The notes under the pieces are model-generated. The model was given only the letters and a program-made list of their open reading frames with translations, searched no databases and was not told the DNA's origin. The position numbers and the translations under genes were made by a program. A DNA stretch of 17,868 nucleotides from Anaerolineaceae bacterium (GTDB lineage Bacteria > Chloroflexota > Anaerolineae > Anaerolineales > Anaerolineaceae): assembly GCA_003158355.1 (NCBI GenBank), contig PMIV01000127.1:1-17868 (forward strand), read 5' to 3'. Shown here in pieces: positions 6,880 through 14,348 of the stretch (positions are counted from its first letter, which is position 1; each line of letters starts with the position of its first letter).

Positions 6880-8805
6880 ATGGAAAAACAAAAAAAGTTG
6901 GTTTCAGTGATTAAACCTAAAACTTTCCTTTTGGCGCGTTCAGCACGGATCACGCTCTTGCTCGCCTATTTTTATGTTTTTTTTGAATGGCTTTATTCCC
7001 TTTCTAAATCCTCTTCGTCTTATATGTACCAACTTTCCTGGCCGCAGCGAATCGGAATCGTATTTATTGCCGGGGTGGCATTAACTTTGTTGGCTCTGGT
7101 AGTTTTATTTATATTTACACTGATTCGCTGGCTCGCTTCATTAATTTTTCCTAAACTCAATTGTGACTTTCTTTTGTTCATTCCCCCTGCTCTGCTCATT
7201 GCCTGCGTTTCACTCATTGCAGTGGATAACTTTACATATACTGTATTCAAAATTGGCATCATTACAATTTCAAGCTATACCCGCCTCATCTATTCAGTGG
7301 GTTTCCTGGCAATCTTTATTCTTGCCACATTCCTGCTCTCGAGGGCCAAAGCAAAACCCAGCCAACTTATGAACAAAATCAACCAGTCTTCTGTGGGAAT
7401 ATTGCTGGGGATTTCAGTCGTCTTTTTAGTGATCGCCATTTTCACAAATAATGTTGATCTGGAAAATGTCACTCAAAAATACCAGAAATTAACCAATACA
7501 CCCAATATTATCTTTTTAAGTACGGATGGATTAAACGCCTCAGAAATGTCAGCGTATGGATATTCAAGAGAGACAACTCCATTTATCAAAGAATTGACCT
7601 CAACCTCGCTTATCAGCGAAAACAATTTCACCAACATCGGCCATACCACAGGGTCTATCACTTCTGTTTTGACCGGTAAGCTAGCATTTGACACGAATGT
7701 GCTTTTTCCTCCCGACATTTTGCGCGGCTCAGATACATTTGAACACCTGCCGGCTATTTTGAAAAGCGCTGGTTATACCACAACTCAGGTGGGTGTCCCA
7801 TATTATGTAGACGCTGACGCGGAAAATTTCCAGAATGCCTTTGATAGCATTAATTGCTCAGATTCCTCCCAATTGCGTTATCTGGTCAATCGTCTCACAG
7901 CATATAAATTTGATGATGCAAACTACCTGCTCGCTACGATCCATGAACGCATCAGGGACCGCTTGCTCCATATTTTCTTTATTAAAAATATCACCAACCC
8001 CTCTGCAATAGTGAATCAAATGAGTAAATATGCCTCCACCGATGCAGATAGAATGAATTGCCTCATTGGCAAGTTAAAAGATGCCAAAACTAGTGGTCAA
8101 CCGATATTTGCTCAAATTCATTTGATGATCACTCACGGCCAGTTCTTTTATCCAGTGAGCAATACTTTCTCCAAAGGTGAGAAACAATATGGCGCATGGA
8201 TCGACGATTTTTACGATGATGCTACTCTGGATTTCGATAATGACGTAAAAATGCTTGTTGAGTATTTAAAATCCAGCCAGGAATATGACAATACCATCAT
8301 CGTTTTGTATTCCGATCATGGTCAGCAATGGGTAACCGATAAAAAGACTCCCATGATCATCCATTTTCCCTCAGATCAATACGCCGGTAAAATAACTACC
8401 AACACGCAGAACATCGATGTTGCCCCCACGATTTTAGACTATCTGGGTATCTCCAAGCCGGCATGGATGGATGGAGATTCTATCCTCAATGATCTACCCA
8501 AAAATCGGGTCATAATCACTGCCAATTCAAACCGTATGGCTGGTTCAGAAACCGGTCTGGTTGCCATCCCCGAAAAGAATATCTCAGCACCTTTTTACCA
8601 GTTTAGTGAATTGGTCGCTATGCAATGCCAAAAGGCTTACAGTTTCGATTTTGATAAATTCACGATCACAACGAGCAATATTCAGAACTACATATCTCCC
8701 TGCTCGCAAGACGAACTGGATTCGGTGGATTCTATTGCTTCTTATGTAACCAACTCTTTGACCTCTTTTGGGTATAAAGTAACGAACAATTGGACTTATA
8801 AATAA
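6880..8805 (+). CDS. Membrane-anchored sulfatase/alkaline-phosphatase-superfamily protein
   Basis: This 641-aa protein has about five hydrophobic segments in residues 17-190 (roughly 20-42, 57-85, 95-117, 122-153, 172-190) and then a large sulfatase-fold domain expected outside the membrane, the layout of lipoteichoic-acid synthase and phosphoethanolamine transferase. Superfamily marks are LSTDGLN (metal Asp216), IGHTTGS (candidate nucleophile Thr256 or Thr257) and YSDHGQQW (metal Asp479-His480). A CxPxR formylglycine motif was not seen, so a true sulfatase is less likely than a phospho-transferase or hydrolase. The start at ATG 6880 has no clear Shine-Dalgarno. It is followed after 49 bp by a YIDPGTGS microprotein and a NoeA-like methyltransferase, then by ugd, so a role in modifying a surface glycan or lipid is plausible. 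The substrate is unknown. The gene looks more AT-rich than those around it. Confidence 0.85.
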   Translation: MEKQKKLVSVIKPKTFLLARSARITLLLAYFYVFFEWLYSLSKSSSSYMYQLSWPQRIGIVFIAGVALTLLALVVLFIFTLIRWLASLIFPKLNCDFLLFIPPALLIACVSLIAVDNFTYTVFKIGIITISSYTRLIYSVGFLAIFILATFLLSRAKAKPSQLMNKINQSSVGILLGISVVFLVIAIFTNNVDLENVTQKYQKLTNTPNIIFLSTDGLNASEMSAYGYSRETTPFIKELTSTSLISENNFTNIGHTTGSITSVLTGKLAFDTNVLFPPDILRGSDTFEHLPAILKSAGYTTTQVGVPYYVDADAENFQNAFDSINCSDSSQLRYLVNRLTAYKFDDANYLLATIHERIRDRLLHIFFIKNITNPSAIVNQMSKYASTDADRMNCLIGKLKDAKTSGQPIFAQIHLMITHGQFFYPVSNTFSKGEKQYGAWIDDFYDDATLDFDNDVKMLVEYLKSSQEYDNTIIVLYSDHGQQWVTDKKTPMIIHFPSDQYAGKITTNTQNIDVAPTILDYLGISKPAWMDGDSILNDLPKNRVIITANSNRMAGSETGLVAIPEKNISAPFYQFSELVAMQCQKAYSFDFDKFTITTSNIQNYISPCSQDELDSVDSIASYVTNSLTSFGYKVTNNWTYK

Positions 8806-8854
8806 TGATCACCGGGTCATCGGTGCATAAAAAACTGTTTTACAAGGTGAAAAA

Positions 8855-9031
8855 TTGTATATTGATCCAGGCACAGGAAGTGTTTTATTGCAAGTTATTT
8901 TAGCGGCCGTGTTAGGCCTAGGCGTGTTCGTGAAAATCTTTTGGAATAAAATTCGTGCACTTTTCAACAATAATAAAGCGGTAATTAGCATTGACAATCA
9001 AGACGACACCAAAAACGAGGGCCATCAGTGA
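8855..9031 (+). CDS. YIDPGTGS-type small membrane protein (58 aa, TTG start)
   Basis: The protein begins MYIDPGTGSVLLQVILAAVL, has one transmembrane helix at about residues 9-30, then a basic turn (KIFWNKIRALF) and a polar acidic tail. The start is the TTG at 8855: AAGGTGA lies just upstream (8844-8850), and there is no in-frame ATG between the preceding stop at 8828 and the YIDPGTGS motif. I recall short proteins with this YIDPGTGS N-terminus next to sulfatase-like and NoeA-like genes in many bacteria, but their function is not known to me. The stop codon overlaps the GTG start of the methyltransferase gene by four bases (GTGA), so the two are probably translationally coupled. It would be missed by any gene caller restricted to ATG or a 60-aa minimum. 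Confidence 0.8.
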   Translation: MYIDPGTGSVLLQVILAAVLGLGVFVKIFWNKIRALFNNNKAVISIDNQDDTKNEGHQ

Positions 9032-10425
9032 GCAATAGAATCTCCGCTTCCTTCAGGGATCCGTCAGGTTTTGTTTTTTCGCAGGGGAACAAAATTTACC
9101 GCCAGGTCAACCTGGTTTATCAAGAGGATTATGACCTGTTAATGTCTACCGGGTTATATGATCGGATGGTAAAGGGAAATTTCCTCATCCCTCATCAAGA
9201 AGTAACTCAAATACCTATTTTGCCTGAGCTTGCCTACAAGGTGATCGAGCCGGAAATGATCTCGTTCATTACCTATCCCTATGAGTGGTCATTTTCACAA
9301 TTAAAAGATGCTGCGTTGATGACGCTGGCGATTGAAAAGCAAGCCCTGGCCTTCGGCATGACCCTAAAGGATGCTAGTGCATACAATATTCAGTTCCGCT
9401 TTGGCGCGCCCATATTTATCGATACCCTGAGCTTCGCCAAATACAGCGAAGGACAACCCTGGGTTGCCTACCGTCAATTCTGCCAACACTTTTTAGCCCC
9501 TTTGGCGCTGATGAGCAAAATCAACCTGCAAATGGGAAAATTGCTGATCAATAATATTGATGGAATTCCGCTGGAACTATGCAGTAAATTGTTACCCAGA
9601 TCAACTCGCTTCAACGCCGGCTTGCTGATGCATATTCACCTACACGCTCAGGCTCAAGCTCGTGCCAATGAAATTCAGTCTGCCAATCAACCTGAAGCCA
9701 AAACGGTTAAACCTCCGCGGGTATCCAAATATGGCTTATTGGGATTACTGGATAGTTTGGAATCCATTATCACGCACCTCAACTGCAATATCAACCACAA
9801 ATTATGGGCGGATTATTACGCAAATACCAATTATTCCAATACCGCCTTTGAAGAAAAAAAGGCGTTGGTTTATAAAATCCTTGCACCGTTAGCACCCAGA
9901 TCAGTCTTTGATCTCGGCGCAAATACCGGCATCTTTAGCCTGGAAGCTGCAAAAATTCCCAATTGCATGGTAATTTCCAGCGACATTGACCCTGAGGCCG
10001 TTGAACTCAATTATCAACAGCTTAAGCAAAATAAAACTAAAAACGTGCTTCCGCTGGTGATCGATCTGACAAACCCATCACCTGCCATTGGCTGGGATAA
10101 TTCCGAGCGCACATCCTACCTCAGCCGCGGAAAAACCGACGTGGTAATGGCACTCGCTCTGATCCACCATCTGGCCATTGCCAACAATCTTCCACTGGCC
10201 GCGATCGCAGCTACATTTGCAAAAATGGGGTCGTATTTACTTTTAGAATTTGTTCCCAAAGAAGACAGCCAGGTAAAGAGATTATTAAGTTCGCGCGATG
10301 ATATCTTCCCCAACTACAGTCTGGATGGATTAAAAAGCGAATTTAGTGCCTGTTATGATCTTGTGAAAGAATATTCGATCTCCGGGAGCCAACGCACCTT
10401 ATTACTCCTCAAGTCAAAATTGTGA
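9028..10425 (+). CDS. NoeA-like class I SAM-dependent methyltransferase
   Basis: This 465-aa protein has an N-terminal family-specific region (FRDPSGFVF, YRQVN, DYDLLMSTGLYD, LIPHQEV, ITYPYEWSFSQLKDAAL) and a C-terminal Rossmann methyltransferase domain from about residue 285. The SAM-binding motif I is VFDLGANTGIFSLEA (about 293-307), and later come ALIHHLAI and LLLEFVPKEDSQVKRLLSSRDDIFPNY split across the last 90 residues. It matches what I know of the nodulation protein NoeA-related family; the substrate is unproven. The start is the GTG at 9028, with GAGGG eight bases before it, inside the stop of the upstream microprotein (GTGA overlap). The upstream sulfatase-like enzyme and downstream UDP-glucose dehydrogenase point to surface glycan modification. 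Confidence 0.88.
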   Translation: MSNRISASFRDPSGFVFSQGNKIYRQVNLVYQEDYDLLMSTGLYDRMVKGNFLIPHQEVTQIPILPELAYKVIEPEMISFITYPYEWSFSQLKDAALMTLAIEKQALAFGMTLKDASAYNIQFRFGAPIFIDTLSFAKYSEGQPWVAYRQFCQHFLAPLALMSKINLQMGKLLINNIDGIPLELCSKLLPRSTRFNAGLLMHIHLHAQAQARANEIQSANQPEAKTVKPPRVSKYGLLGLLDSLESIITHLNCNINHKLWADYYANTNYSNTAFEEKKALVYKILAPLAPRSVFDLGANTGIFSLEAAKIPNCMVISSDIDPEAVELNYQQLKQNKTKNVLPLVIDLTNPSPAIGWDNSERTSYLSRGKTDVVMALALIHHLAIANNLPLAAIAATFAKMGSYLLLEFVPKEDSQVKRLLSSRDDIFPNYSLDGLKSEFSACYDLVKEYSISGSQRTLLLLKSKL

Positions 10426-10459
10426 ACTTTCCTCCGGGTTTAATTCGCCATTGACCCTT

Positions 10460-10496
10460 TTAGGGTAGAACCCTAATGCTTCGCTCATGGTAGAAT
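10460..10496 (+). promoter_or_regulatory. Extended -10 promoter of ugd with upstream inverted repeat
   Basis: TGGTAGAAT (10488-10496) is an extended -10 with five of six consensus bases in the hexamer. A perfect inverted repeat TTAGGGT-AGA-ACCCTAA (10460-10476) lies where the -35 would be and could be a regulator site. No good -35 is seen. This indicates that ugd can be transcribed apart from the methyltransferase gene. Confidence 0.45.
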
Positions 10497-10533
10497 TAAC
10501 CAGAAAATAACCCTCACCTTTTTGGAGGCTTGA

Positions 10534-11859
10534 ATGAGTAAAATTTGTGTAGTTGGTACTGGGTATGTTGGTCTGGTCACCGGTACCTGCTTTGCTGATC
10601 TCGGTAACGAGGTCACCTGCCTGGATGTAGACAACGAGCGAATCCAAAAACTGATCAATGGTGAAATGCCCATTTATGAACCCGGATTGGAGCAGCTGGT
10701 CCTGCAGAATACCCGCTCCGGTCGTTTGACTTTCACAACCGACTACCCCAAAGCGTTGCAAAATGCAGAATATGCCTTTATTGCTGTAGGAACTCCCTCT
10801 GGTACTGACGGGGAAGCTGATCTGCAATATGTTCGTTCTGCCGCAGAAGCCATTGCGGATAATGTCGATTGGCCGATCATTGTCATCAACAAATCCACAG
10901 TACCGGTAGGCACAGGCGATTGGGTATCCGAAGTTATTTCCCAACGCCGCAGCGGACATCCTTTGCAATTTAACGTAGTTTCGAATCCTGAATTCTTGCG
11001 CGAGGGCTCTGCCATCAGTGACTTTATGAACCCGGATCGGGTTGTACTGGGTTCCCTGCAAAAAGAAGCTGCTGAAAAAGTTTCTTCTCTTTACCAACCC
11101 CTGCGTTGCACCATCATGATCACGGATCTGCGCACTGCCGAAATGATCAAGTACGCCTCCAATGCTTTCTTGGCAACCCGTATTTCATTTATTAACGAAA
11201 TTGCCAATATCTGCGAGTCATTAGGCGCAGATGTCAACGAAGTTGCCCGCGGCATGGGATATGACAAACGTATCGGGCCGAGTTTTCTCGATGCCGGCCT
11301 TGGTTGGGGAGGATCTTGCTTCCCCAAAGATGTTAAAGCACTGGAACATATGGCCGTGCTCCACGGTACTCAACCGCAGTTGCTGCAGGCCGTTATGGAG
11401 ATTAATCGTAATCAGCGCCGCCGGGTAGTGATGAAGCTGCGCAAAGCATTGGGAAGCCTCAACGAAAAGACCATCGGTGTGTTAGGATTAGCTTTTAAAC
11501 CCAATACAGATGATATTCGCGAATCTCCGGCTTTGGAAATCATTCACCTTTTACAAAATGAAGGAGCGCATATCAAGGCTTACGATCCTCAAGCCATGAC
11601 AAATGCCAGTAAAGTATTGCCGAAAGTTAAATTGTGCGAAACTGCGTATCAGGTAGCTGAAGACGCGGATGCTTTATTATTAGCTACTCATTGGAACGAA
11701 TTTAAACAACTCGATTTCAGCCGCATTTTCAAGATTATGCGCCAACCGGTGCTTTTGGATGGGCGCAATCTTTGGGATGCTGAACCTTTACGGGCTTTAG
11801 GATTCAAATACATCGGCGTCGGTCGGGCTGTGAATGGCACCTTCCACGAAGAAGAGTAA
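10534..11859 (+). CDS. ugd: UDP-glucose 6-dehydrogenase
   Basis: Ugd oxidises UDP-glucose to UDP-glucuronate with two NAD+, supplying acidic sugar for capsule, exopolysaccharide or other surface glycans. The 441-aa length is standard. The NAD-binding [17 protein letters not shown] is at the N-terminus. Further motifs are GTPSG, the STVPVGTG turn, [26 protein letters not shown] with catalytic Cys262, and the C-terminal [16 protein letters not shown] plus DGRNLWD of the UDP-binding domain. The ATG at 10534 has GGAGG five bases upstream. It is 108 bp behind the methyltransferase gene with its own promoter-like element and ends 18 bp before a strong terminator, so it closes the surface-glycan block. 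A relative using UDP-ManNAc or UDP-N-acetyl sugars is less likely given the sequence. Confidence 0.96.
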   Translation: MSKICVVGTGYVGLVTGTCFADLGNEVTCLDVDNERIQKLINGEMPIYEPGLEQLVLQNTRSGRLTFTTDYPKALQNAEYAFIAVGTPSGTDGEADLQYVRSAAEAIADNVDWPIIVINKSTVPVGTGDWVSEVISQRRSGHPLQFNVVSNPEFLREGSAISDFMNPDRVVLGSLQKEAAEKVSSLYQPLRCTIMITDLRTAEMIKYASNAFLATRISFINEIANICESLGADVNEVARGMGYDKRIGPSFLDAGLGWGGSCFPKDVKALEHMAVLHGTQPQLLQAVMEINRNQRRRVVMKLRKALGSLNEKTIGVLGLAFKPNTDDIRESPALEIIHLLQNEGAHIKAYDPQAMTNASKVLPKVKLCETAYQVAEDADALLLATHWNEFKQLDFSRIFKIMRQPVLLDGRNLWDAEPLRALGFKYIGVGRAVNGTFHEEE

Positions 11860-11877
11860 TAAATTCAGAATTTTTAC

Positions 11878-11918
11878 AAAACGGCCGACTTGATAAAAAT
11901 CGGCCGTTTTGTTTTTTT
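11878..11918 (+). terminator. Rho-independent terminator of ugd
   Basis: An 11-bp perfect stem (11878-11888 with 11900-11910, core CGGCCGA/TCGGCCG) and an 11-base loop are followed by GTTTTTTT. It lies directly after the ugd stop and separates it from the peroxidase gene. Confidence 0.95.
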
Positions 11919-11932
11919 AATTCTCCTCTGGA

Positions 11933-11962
11933 TAGACAAATTTTTTATGTAATTCATATACT
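11933..11962 (+). promoter_or_regulatory. Promoter of the glutathione peroxidase gene
   Basis: TAGACA (11933-11938, five of six) and TATACT (11957-11962, five of six) are separated by 18 bp. The start would be near 11969, giving a leader of about 47 bases. Confidence 0.6.
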
Positions 11963-12015
11963 ATTCGGGTAATATTTATTAGAATTAATAATCATTGATT
12001 CAGATAAGGATAGAA

Positions 12016-12501
12016 ATGAAGTCCATTTATGATTTTTCAGTTAAAACGTCCCAGGGTACGGAAAAAACTCTGGATGAGTATAAAGGGAAAGTAATGTTGG
12101 TCGTCAATACTGCTAGCAAATGCGGATTCACCCCTCAGTATGCGGACCTGCAAAAACTTTATGATAAATATCACGAAAAAGGATTAGAAATTCTGGCCTT
12201 CCCCTGTGATCAATTCGCGCACCAAGAACCCGGCACGGACGAAGAAATTCAATCTTTCTGCAAGATGAATTACGGCGTCACCTTTCCGGTTTTTGGCAAA
12301 ATTGATGTTAACGGCAAGAACGCTCATCCGTTGTTCCAGTATCTGCGCGGACAAAAGAAAAGTTTATTGGGTGATGCCGTCAAATGGAATTTCACCAAGT
12401 TTTTGGTAGATCGCCAGGGAAATTTCGTAGAACGTTATGCGCCATCTTTTGCTCCTGCCGAGATTTCTCCTGAGTTGGAAAAACTCCTGGCGCAAGCCTG
12501 A
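12016..12501 (+). CDS. Glutathione peroxidase family, thiol (Cys) type
   Basis: The 161-aa protein reduces hydroperoxides in the cytoplasm, in most bacteria with thioredoxin rather than glutathione. The peroxidatic Cys36 is in NTASKCGFTPQY (a Cys, not selenocysteine). The tetrad partners Gln70 (QEPG) and Trp124-Asn125 (KWNFTKF) are present. Cys82 in FCKMNYGVTFP is in the place of the resolving cysteine of thioredoxin-dependent GPx, and Cys64 is the FPC cysteine. The usual FPCNQFG reads FPCDQFA here, a small deviation outside the tetrad. I use the ATG at 12016, with AAGG six bases upstream; the in-frame TTG at 11995 would add seven residues without support. It appears monocistronic, flanked by its own promoter and by a convergent hairpin. 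Confidence 0.95.
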   Translation: MKSIYDFSVKTSQGTEKTLDEYKGKVMLVVNTASKCGFTPQYADLQKLYDKYHEKGLEILAFPCDQFAHQEPGTDEEIQSFCKMNYGVTFPVFGKIDVNGKNAHPLFQYLRGQKKSLLGDAVKWNFTKFLVDRQGNFVERYAPSFAPAEISPELEKLLAQA

Positions 12502-12524
12502 TCCAAAGCTTACTGAATTAAATG

Positions 12525-12556
12525 ATCCACCGGCTAATGTATAGCCGGTGGATTTT
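12525..12556. terminator. Hairpin between the convergent peroxidase and arsC genes
   Basis: A 12-bp perfect stem (12525-12536 with 12542-12553) encloses a five-base loop and is followed by TTTT on the plus side. It lies 23 bp after the peroxidase stop and 27 bp beyond the arsC stop, so it could serve both directions. The U-tract is short on both sides. Confidence 0.65.
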
Positions 12557-12582
12557 CGATCCTACAGGAGCTGGAGAAAAAC

Positions 12583-13011
12583 CTAATTATTTTTTAAATA
12601 TTCAACAACTTGCACTAACATTTGATCACGCACCAGACGAAATGCTTCGAGCTTTTCTTCATCGCTGCCCTGTACTTGCGCCGGGTCTCCAAAACCGATA
12701 TGTTCTTTTTTACCTTCTCCCAACCATACCGGGCAATTGTGTTCAGCACCGGAACACAACGTAATAACACGATCAAACTTTTGGCCAATAAATTGTTCGA
12801 CCCATTTACTGGTACCATGATGGTCTATGCCCAATTCAGCCAGAACTTGAATTGCCATTGGATGGACATACCCGGCCGGAACAATACCTGCGCTGGTGGC
12901 ATGCCATTGCTCTGGTAAATAATGATTCACCATCGCCTCAGCCATTTGTGATCTACAGGAATTCCCTGTACATAAAAATAAAACTGATTTCACTTGGTTT
13001 TTATCTGCCAT
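12583..13011 (-). CDS. arsC: Arsenate reductase, thioredoxin-coupled LMW-phosphatase type
   Basis: This 142-aa protein has the CX5R phosphate-binding loop CTGNSCR at 14-20, near the N-terminus. The two further redox cysteines of pI258-type ArsC are in LCSGAEHNC (Cys86 and Cys93), with the same spacing as Cys82/Cys89 in that enzyme. The general-acid Asp is in FGDPA (Asp109). With all three cysteines present, arsenate reduction (arsenate to arsenite, electrons from thioredoxin) is much likelier than tyrosine phosphatase activity. The start at ATG 13011 lacks a strong Shine-Dalgarno. No arsR, arsB or acr3 gene is adjacent, so export must be encoded elsewhere. A dyad at 13051-13090 may be its operator. 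A phosphatase-only function is the main alternative. Confidence 0.9.
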   Translation of the reverse strand: MADKNQVKSVLFLCTGNSCRSQMAEAMVNHYLPEQWHATSAGIVPAGYVHPMAIQVLAELGIDHHGTSKWVEQFIGQKFDRVITLCSGAEHNCPVWLGEGKKEHIGFGDPAQVQGSDEEKLEAFRLVRDQMLVQVVEYLKNN

Positions 13012-13050
13012 AATGTTGAGTCCATTTCCATTTTAGCATAACTAATTTTG

Positions 13051-13090
13051 ATTAACATTTAACTAACGTTCCGTTAGAATCAAGTTAATT
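13051..13090. promoter_or_regulatory. Nested dyad upstream of arsC
   Basis: CTAACG-TTC-CGTTAG (13063-13077) is a perfect inverted repeat. Outside it, ATTAAC (13051-13056) and GTTAAT (13085-13090) are also reverse complements with almost the same centre. It lies about 50 bp before the arsC ATG and could bind a dimeric repressor. No regulator gene is adjacent, so this is suggestive only. Confidence 0.4.
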
Positions 13091-13117
13091 TGCCCTTTTC
13101 CTTTTTTGTAAATAAAA

Positions 13118-13262
13118 GTACGGCTTTGCGTGGGCTATCCCTGCTGCAAGCAGACGGGGTATTACGCCCACACAAAAACATCAGCCGCACAAAAAAGCAA
13201 GGAACCTTCGGCGGGGAAATCTTCCCGCCTTCCGCAGCAAGCTGCGGGGTATTCTGCTTCGC
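13118..13262. repeat. REP-like pair of imperfect hairpins in the arsC-GlsB gap
   Basis: In the 331-bp gap between divergent genes I see two GC-rich foldable units. The first (13118-13190) folds with GTACGGCT opposite AGCCGCAC, GTGGGC opposite GCCCAC, and a tip CTGCT-GCA-AGCAG. The second has GGCGGG opposite CCCGCC (about 13210-13229) and CCGCAGC-AA-GCTGCGG (13232-13247). The units share a GCAAGC...CGGGGTATT tail (13146-13163 and 13237-13253), differing by a substitution and a one-base indel. This resembles dispersed REP elements. No open reading frame is credible here. Confidence 0.55.
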
Positions 13263-13303
13263 TTAATAATAATATTTAATGACATTTCACAAACTAAAGG
13301 ACC

Positions 13304-13312
13304 TGCTATAAT
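13304..13312 (+). promoter_or_regulatory. Extended -10 promoter of the GlsB/YeaQ gene
   Basis: TGCTATAAT carries a perfect -10 hexamer (13307-13312) with the TGn extension, 30 bases before the ATG at 13343. The best -35 (ATGACA, 13279-13284) is 22 bp away, too far, so the extended -10 probably does the work. Confidence 0.6.
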
Positions 13313-13342
13313 CATATAAAATATACAAAGGAGAGAGTATTT

Positions 13343-13591
13343 ATGGGATTATTAGCCTGGATCGTTGTTGGTGCAATTGCCGGCTGGTTGGCTGGTCTGG
13401 TAGTAAAAGGCCGCGGAATGGGTTTATTGGGAAACATCATTGTCGGCGTCATTGGCGCTCTTTTGGGTGCCTGGTTGGCAGGTCTTCTGGGTCTGAACGC
13501 CTCTTTAACTGGATTTAACTTCCCCACTTTATTGGTCGCGTTTGCAGGTTCGGTCTTGCTCCTTTTAATCTTGAAGCTGTTCAGAAGATAG
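13343..13591 (+). CDS. GlsB/YeaQ/YmgE-family stress-response membrane protein
   Basis: This is a very hydrophobic 82-aa protein with three predicted membrane helices (about 3-20, 28-50, 60-78) rich in glycine and small residues (GAIAGWLAG, GNIIVGVIGALLGAWLAGLLG). It ends in a basic KLFRR. This is the typical length and pattern of the family once named transglycosylase-associated proteins, often induced by stress. Its molecular function is not established. The ATG at 13343 has GGAG about nine bases upstream. It is monocistronic, with its own extended -10 promoter and a strong terminator just after it. Confidence 0.93.
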   Translation: MGLLAWIVVGAIAGWLAGLVVKGRGMGLLGNIIVGVIGALLGAWLAGLLGLNASLTGFNFPTLLVAFAGSVLLLLILKLFRR

Positions 13592-13611
13592 TTTTCTTTT
13601 CCATTAGTGAG

Positions 13612-13653
13612 GAGACCTTGTTCAGATCATGCCGAACAAGGTCTCTTTTTATT
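13612..13653 (+). terminator. Rho-independent terminator after the GlsB/YeaQ gene
   Basis: A 12-bp perfect stem (GAGACCTTGTTC at 13612-13623 with 13634-13645) and a 10-base loop are followed by TTTTTATTT. It is 20 bp beyond the stop. Confidence 0.95.
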
Positions 13654-13672
13654 TCATTAGAGGTTAAAACCA

Positions 13673-13681
13673 TGTTATAGT
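13673..13681 (+). promoter_or_regulatory. Extended -10 promoter of the VanZ-like gene
   Basis: TGTTATAGT has the TGn extension and five of six -10 consensus bases. It lies 20 bp past the preceding terminator and 45 bases before the VanZ-like ATG. No clear -35 is seen. Confidence 0.45.
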
Positions 13682-13725
13682 GAGCTTTCGGCCGATAGTT
13701 CCACTTTCACCCGGCTGGCTGCAAA

Positions 13726-14295
13726 ATGAAAGAATACATTTTTTCGACCTTTCTCGAATCTGGCATTTATTCTTTGCCGTTCATCCTGTTGGCCTGGGTC
13801 ATAGCGATCCTGGCATTACGCCGGCGCCAGCGGCCCATCGGCTGGTTCTGGCTGATCGCCCTGGCCGGGCTCATTACAGCCCTGGTCAATCTCATTCAAA
13901 ACACCTTTACGATTTTGCCGTTTCAAGGGGAATTTTCATTATTTGGGAGGGTGAATCTAATTCCCTTTGTCGGCATCATGAAAATGGTCGACGATCTGCT
14001 CTCAGCTCAGCCTTCGAATTATTCCTTCACGAATTTCTTCGGTAATATCGGGTTTTTTATTCCGCTGGGTTTCTTTATTCCTTTCCTTTCCAAAAAAATT
14101 GCATCCGCCTGGAAGGTGATCCTGATGGGCTGCGGCTTTTCTCTCTTTATTGAGATTTGTCAGCTTTTTATGCCTACCCGCGGATCGGATATTGACGACA
14201 TCATCCTCAACACACTGGGGACTGCACTGGGATACCTGCTCTTCTGGGTGTTTGCCAGATTGTTACCCAAATTTGTCGAGCGGACTCAAGGCTAA
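13726..14295 (+). CDS. VanZ-family membrane protein
   Basis: This 189-aa integral membrane protein has about five hydrophobic segments (roughly 8-31, 40-60, 103-121, 130-148, 163-180). VanZ signatures are NLIPF (77-81), FGNIGFFIPLGFFIPF, the SLFIEICQLF helix, and RGSDIDDIILNTLGTALGY. VanZ itself gives low-level teicoplanin resistance by an unknown mechanism, but chromosomal relatives are common and should not be read as resistance genes. The ATG at 13726 has only a weak upstream purine run (GGCTGC). It stands alone between two terminators, so nothing in the neighbourhood fixes its role. Confidence 0.92.
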   Translation: MKEYIFSTFLESGIYSLPFILLAWVIAILALRRRQRPIGWFWLIALAGLITALVNLIQNTFTILPFQGEFSLFGRVNLIPFVGIMKMVDDLLSAQPSNYSFTNFFGNIGFFIPLGFFIPFLSKKIASAWKVILMGCGFSLFIEICQLFMPTRGSDIDDIILNTLGTALGYLLFWVFARLLPKFVERTQG

Positions 14296-14305
14296 TCTTT
14301 TGCAG

Positions 14306-14340
14306 CGGGCTGCCACAGTGAACTGGCAGCCCGATTTCTT
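14306..14340 (+). terminator. Terminator between the convergent VanZ-like and RNHCP genes
   Basis: A 10-bp GC-rich perfect stem (CGGGCTGCCA 14306-14315 with 14324-14333) and an 8-base loop are followed by ATTTCTT. It is 10 bp past the VanZ-like stop and 8 bp from the RNHCP stop on the other strand. Confidence 0.75.
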
Positions 14341-14348
14341 GACCTCGC

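Noticed and set aside
10414..11097. 227-aa minus-strand open frame
   Set aside because: It is mostly antisense to ugd, has no recognisable motif, and has no support from a ribosome site or neighbours.
13726..14295. Glycopeptide resistance determinant
   Set aside because: A VanZ-like protein without vanA, vanH, vanX or vanRS neighbours is common in chromosomes and gives no basis for a resistance call.
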